Assembly: GCA_003454135.1 (NCBI GenBank)
Contig: DMKW01000116.1
Coordinates: forward strand, 23,405-31,039
DNA from: Microbacteriaceae bacterium
Lineage (GTDB): Bacteria > Actinomycetota > Actinomycetes > Actinomycetales > Microbacteriaceae
Length of the DNA stretch: 7,635 nt
Direction of reading: 5' to 3'
Part shown: positions 7,015 to 7,635 of the stretch, in pieces
Position numbering within the stretch: the first letter of the stretch is position 1
How the letters are laid out: each line of letters starts with the position of its first letter
Position numbers and translations under genes: made by a program
The notes under the pieces: model-generated
What the model saw: only the letters and a program-made list of their open reading frames with translations
Databases searched by the model: none
Told to the model about the DNA's origin: nothing

Positions 7015-7635
7015 CTAGACCCTGGTTGGCCTCGGCACCGTGTGTTCGAGGTCGAAAATTCCGGAACTCTCGACGATATCGACGACGATGGTGGTGATGT
7101 TGTCGCGACCTCCGGCCGCGATCGCGGCGTCGACGAGCGCCTGGGCCGTCTCCAACGGCGCGAGAGCCGCCGCAAGGTGCAGCCGGATTCGCTCCGTGTC
7201 GAGTTCCTTGGTGAGGCCGTCGGAGCAGAGCAGAAGCCGCAGCCCCGCGCGGATGGGCACGATCCAGTAGTCGGGCAGCGGCTCTGCGTTGAACCCGACC
7301 GCCCTCGTGATCACGTTGCTGTCCGGGTGGAATTCGGCGTCTTCGGCCCGAATGAGGCCGGCGTCGACGAGTTCTTGCACGACCGAATGATCTACCGAGA
7401 CCTGGCTGAGCACGTTGTTCTCGAACATGTACACGCGCGAGTCGCCCACATTGAAGATCGTCCAGCACGGCTCGCCCTCCTCGAGGGTGAGCGCCGCCCC
7501 GGTCGCCGTCGTACCGACCCCGAGCTCCTTTTCGTCGGCCGCGAGCGCGATGTCGGCGGTGGCCGCCCGCAACCCCTGCTCGATCGCGCCGATTTCCGTG
7601 AACTCCGCGGAGATTTCCTGCTCGAGCCTCGAGAC
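7015..7635 (-). CDS. PP2C-family Ser/Thr protein phosphatase, 5' end outside the window
   Basis: This is a metal-dependent phosphatase expected to remove phosphate from Ser/Thr of proteins, most plausibly the kinase encoded next and its targets. 206 residues plus a TAG stop are visible, and the frame stays open to the window edge. Visible motifs in order (numbered from the edge) are GTTATG at about 41-46, NVGDSR with Asp65, DHS, NVITRAVG, CSDGLT with Asp139, and GGRDN with Asp178. Asp139 and Asp178 match the metal-binding aspartates of PP2C motifs 8 and 11. The N-terminal RxxNED and DGMGG motifs must lie off the window, so activity cannot be fully judged. A typical member is about 240-280 residues, so roughly 40-70 are missing. 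A Met at 7570-7572 opens a shorter frame, but it falls inside the fold and is not a credible start. I see no membrane helix, so it is probably cytosolic. The last ~15 residues form a tail with a D-L-E-x-T motif (Asp195-Thr199). Confidence 0.93.
   Translation of the reverse strand, partial: VSRLEQEISAEFTEIGAIEQGLRAATADIALAADEKELGVGTTATGAALTLEEGEPCWTIFNVGDSRVYMFENNVLSQVSVDHSVVQELVDAGLIRAEDAEFHPDSNVITRAVGFNAEPLPDYWIVPIRAGLRLLLCSDGLTKELDTERIRLHLAAALAPLETAQALVDAAIAAGGRDNITTIVVDIVESSGIFDLEHTVPRPTRV

Noticed and set aside
6849..7175. An N-terminal extension of the kinase frame upstream of the ATG at 6848
   Set aside because: It would overlap the phosphatase coding region. The extension has low-complexity Arg/Ser content, and a good Shine-Dalgarno precedes the ATG at 6848.

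Overview
The window is high-GC DNA (clearly above 60% G+C by eye) with actinobacterial codon choice. All three genes lie on the minus strand, so the layout is read from the right edge to the left. The kinase's N-terminus, its domain order and the gene neighbourhood resemble what I recall from Microbacteriaceae (Leifsonia/Clavibacter-like actinobacteria). That placement is an inference from protein style, not from a database match.

Layout in transcription order: (1) 7635-7015, the C-terminal two-thirds or more of a PP2C-type Ser/Thr protein phosphatase, cut by the window edge. (2) 7014-6849, a 166-base intergenic gap with a short GC hairpin, a possible -10 element, an 8-bp inverted repeat and a clear Shine-Dalgarno. 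(3) 6848-5430, a complete 472-residue transmembrane Ser/Thr kinase: cytoplasmic kinase domain, basic linker, one membrane helix, and an ~89-residue exported tail with two cysteines. (4) 5420-1, a giant exported protein open at its 3' end (1806 codons visible). It has an N-terminal membrane anchor or signal, a predicted 7-8-bladed beta-propeller, about eleven ~98-residue Ig-like modules, and at least three fibronectin type III (FN3) modules. It starts 9 nt after the kinase stop, in the same reading frame.

The genes probably work together. The kinase and PP2C phosphatase would set phosphorylation inside the cell, while the kinase's exported tail and the surface protein face outward. Kinase plus FN3 protein is the hallmark of the PFNA-type cluster described in bifidobacteria, where these genes sit with a MoxR-like AAA ATPase, a DUF58 protein and a transglutaminase. 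Those partners would be expected beyond the left edge but cannot be seen here.

I found no RNA genes, mobile elements, CRISPR arrays or phage signatures. The long plus-strand open frames are antisense shadows of the surface-protein gene. The most interesting points are the propeller-Ig-FN3 architecture, the strict partition of cysteines within it, the in-frame kinase/surface-protein junction, non-canonical residues in the kinase, and a short acidic-Thr motif shared by the phosphatase tail and the kinase linker.
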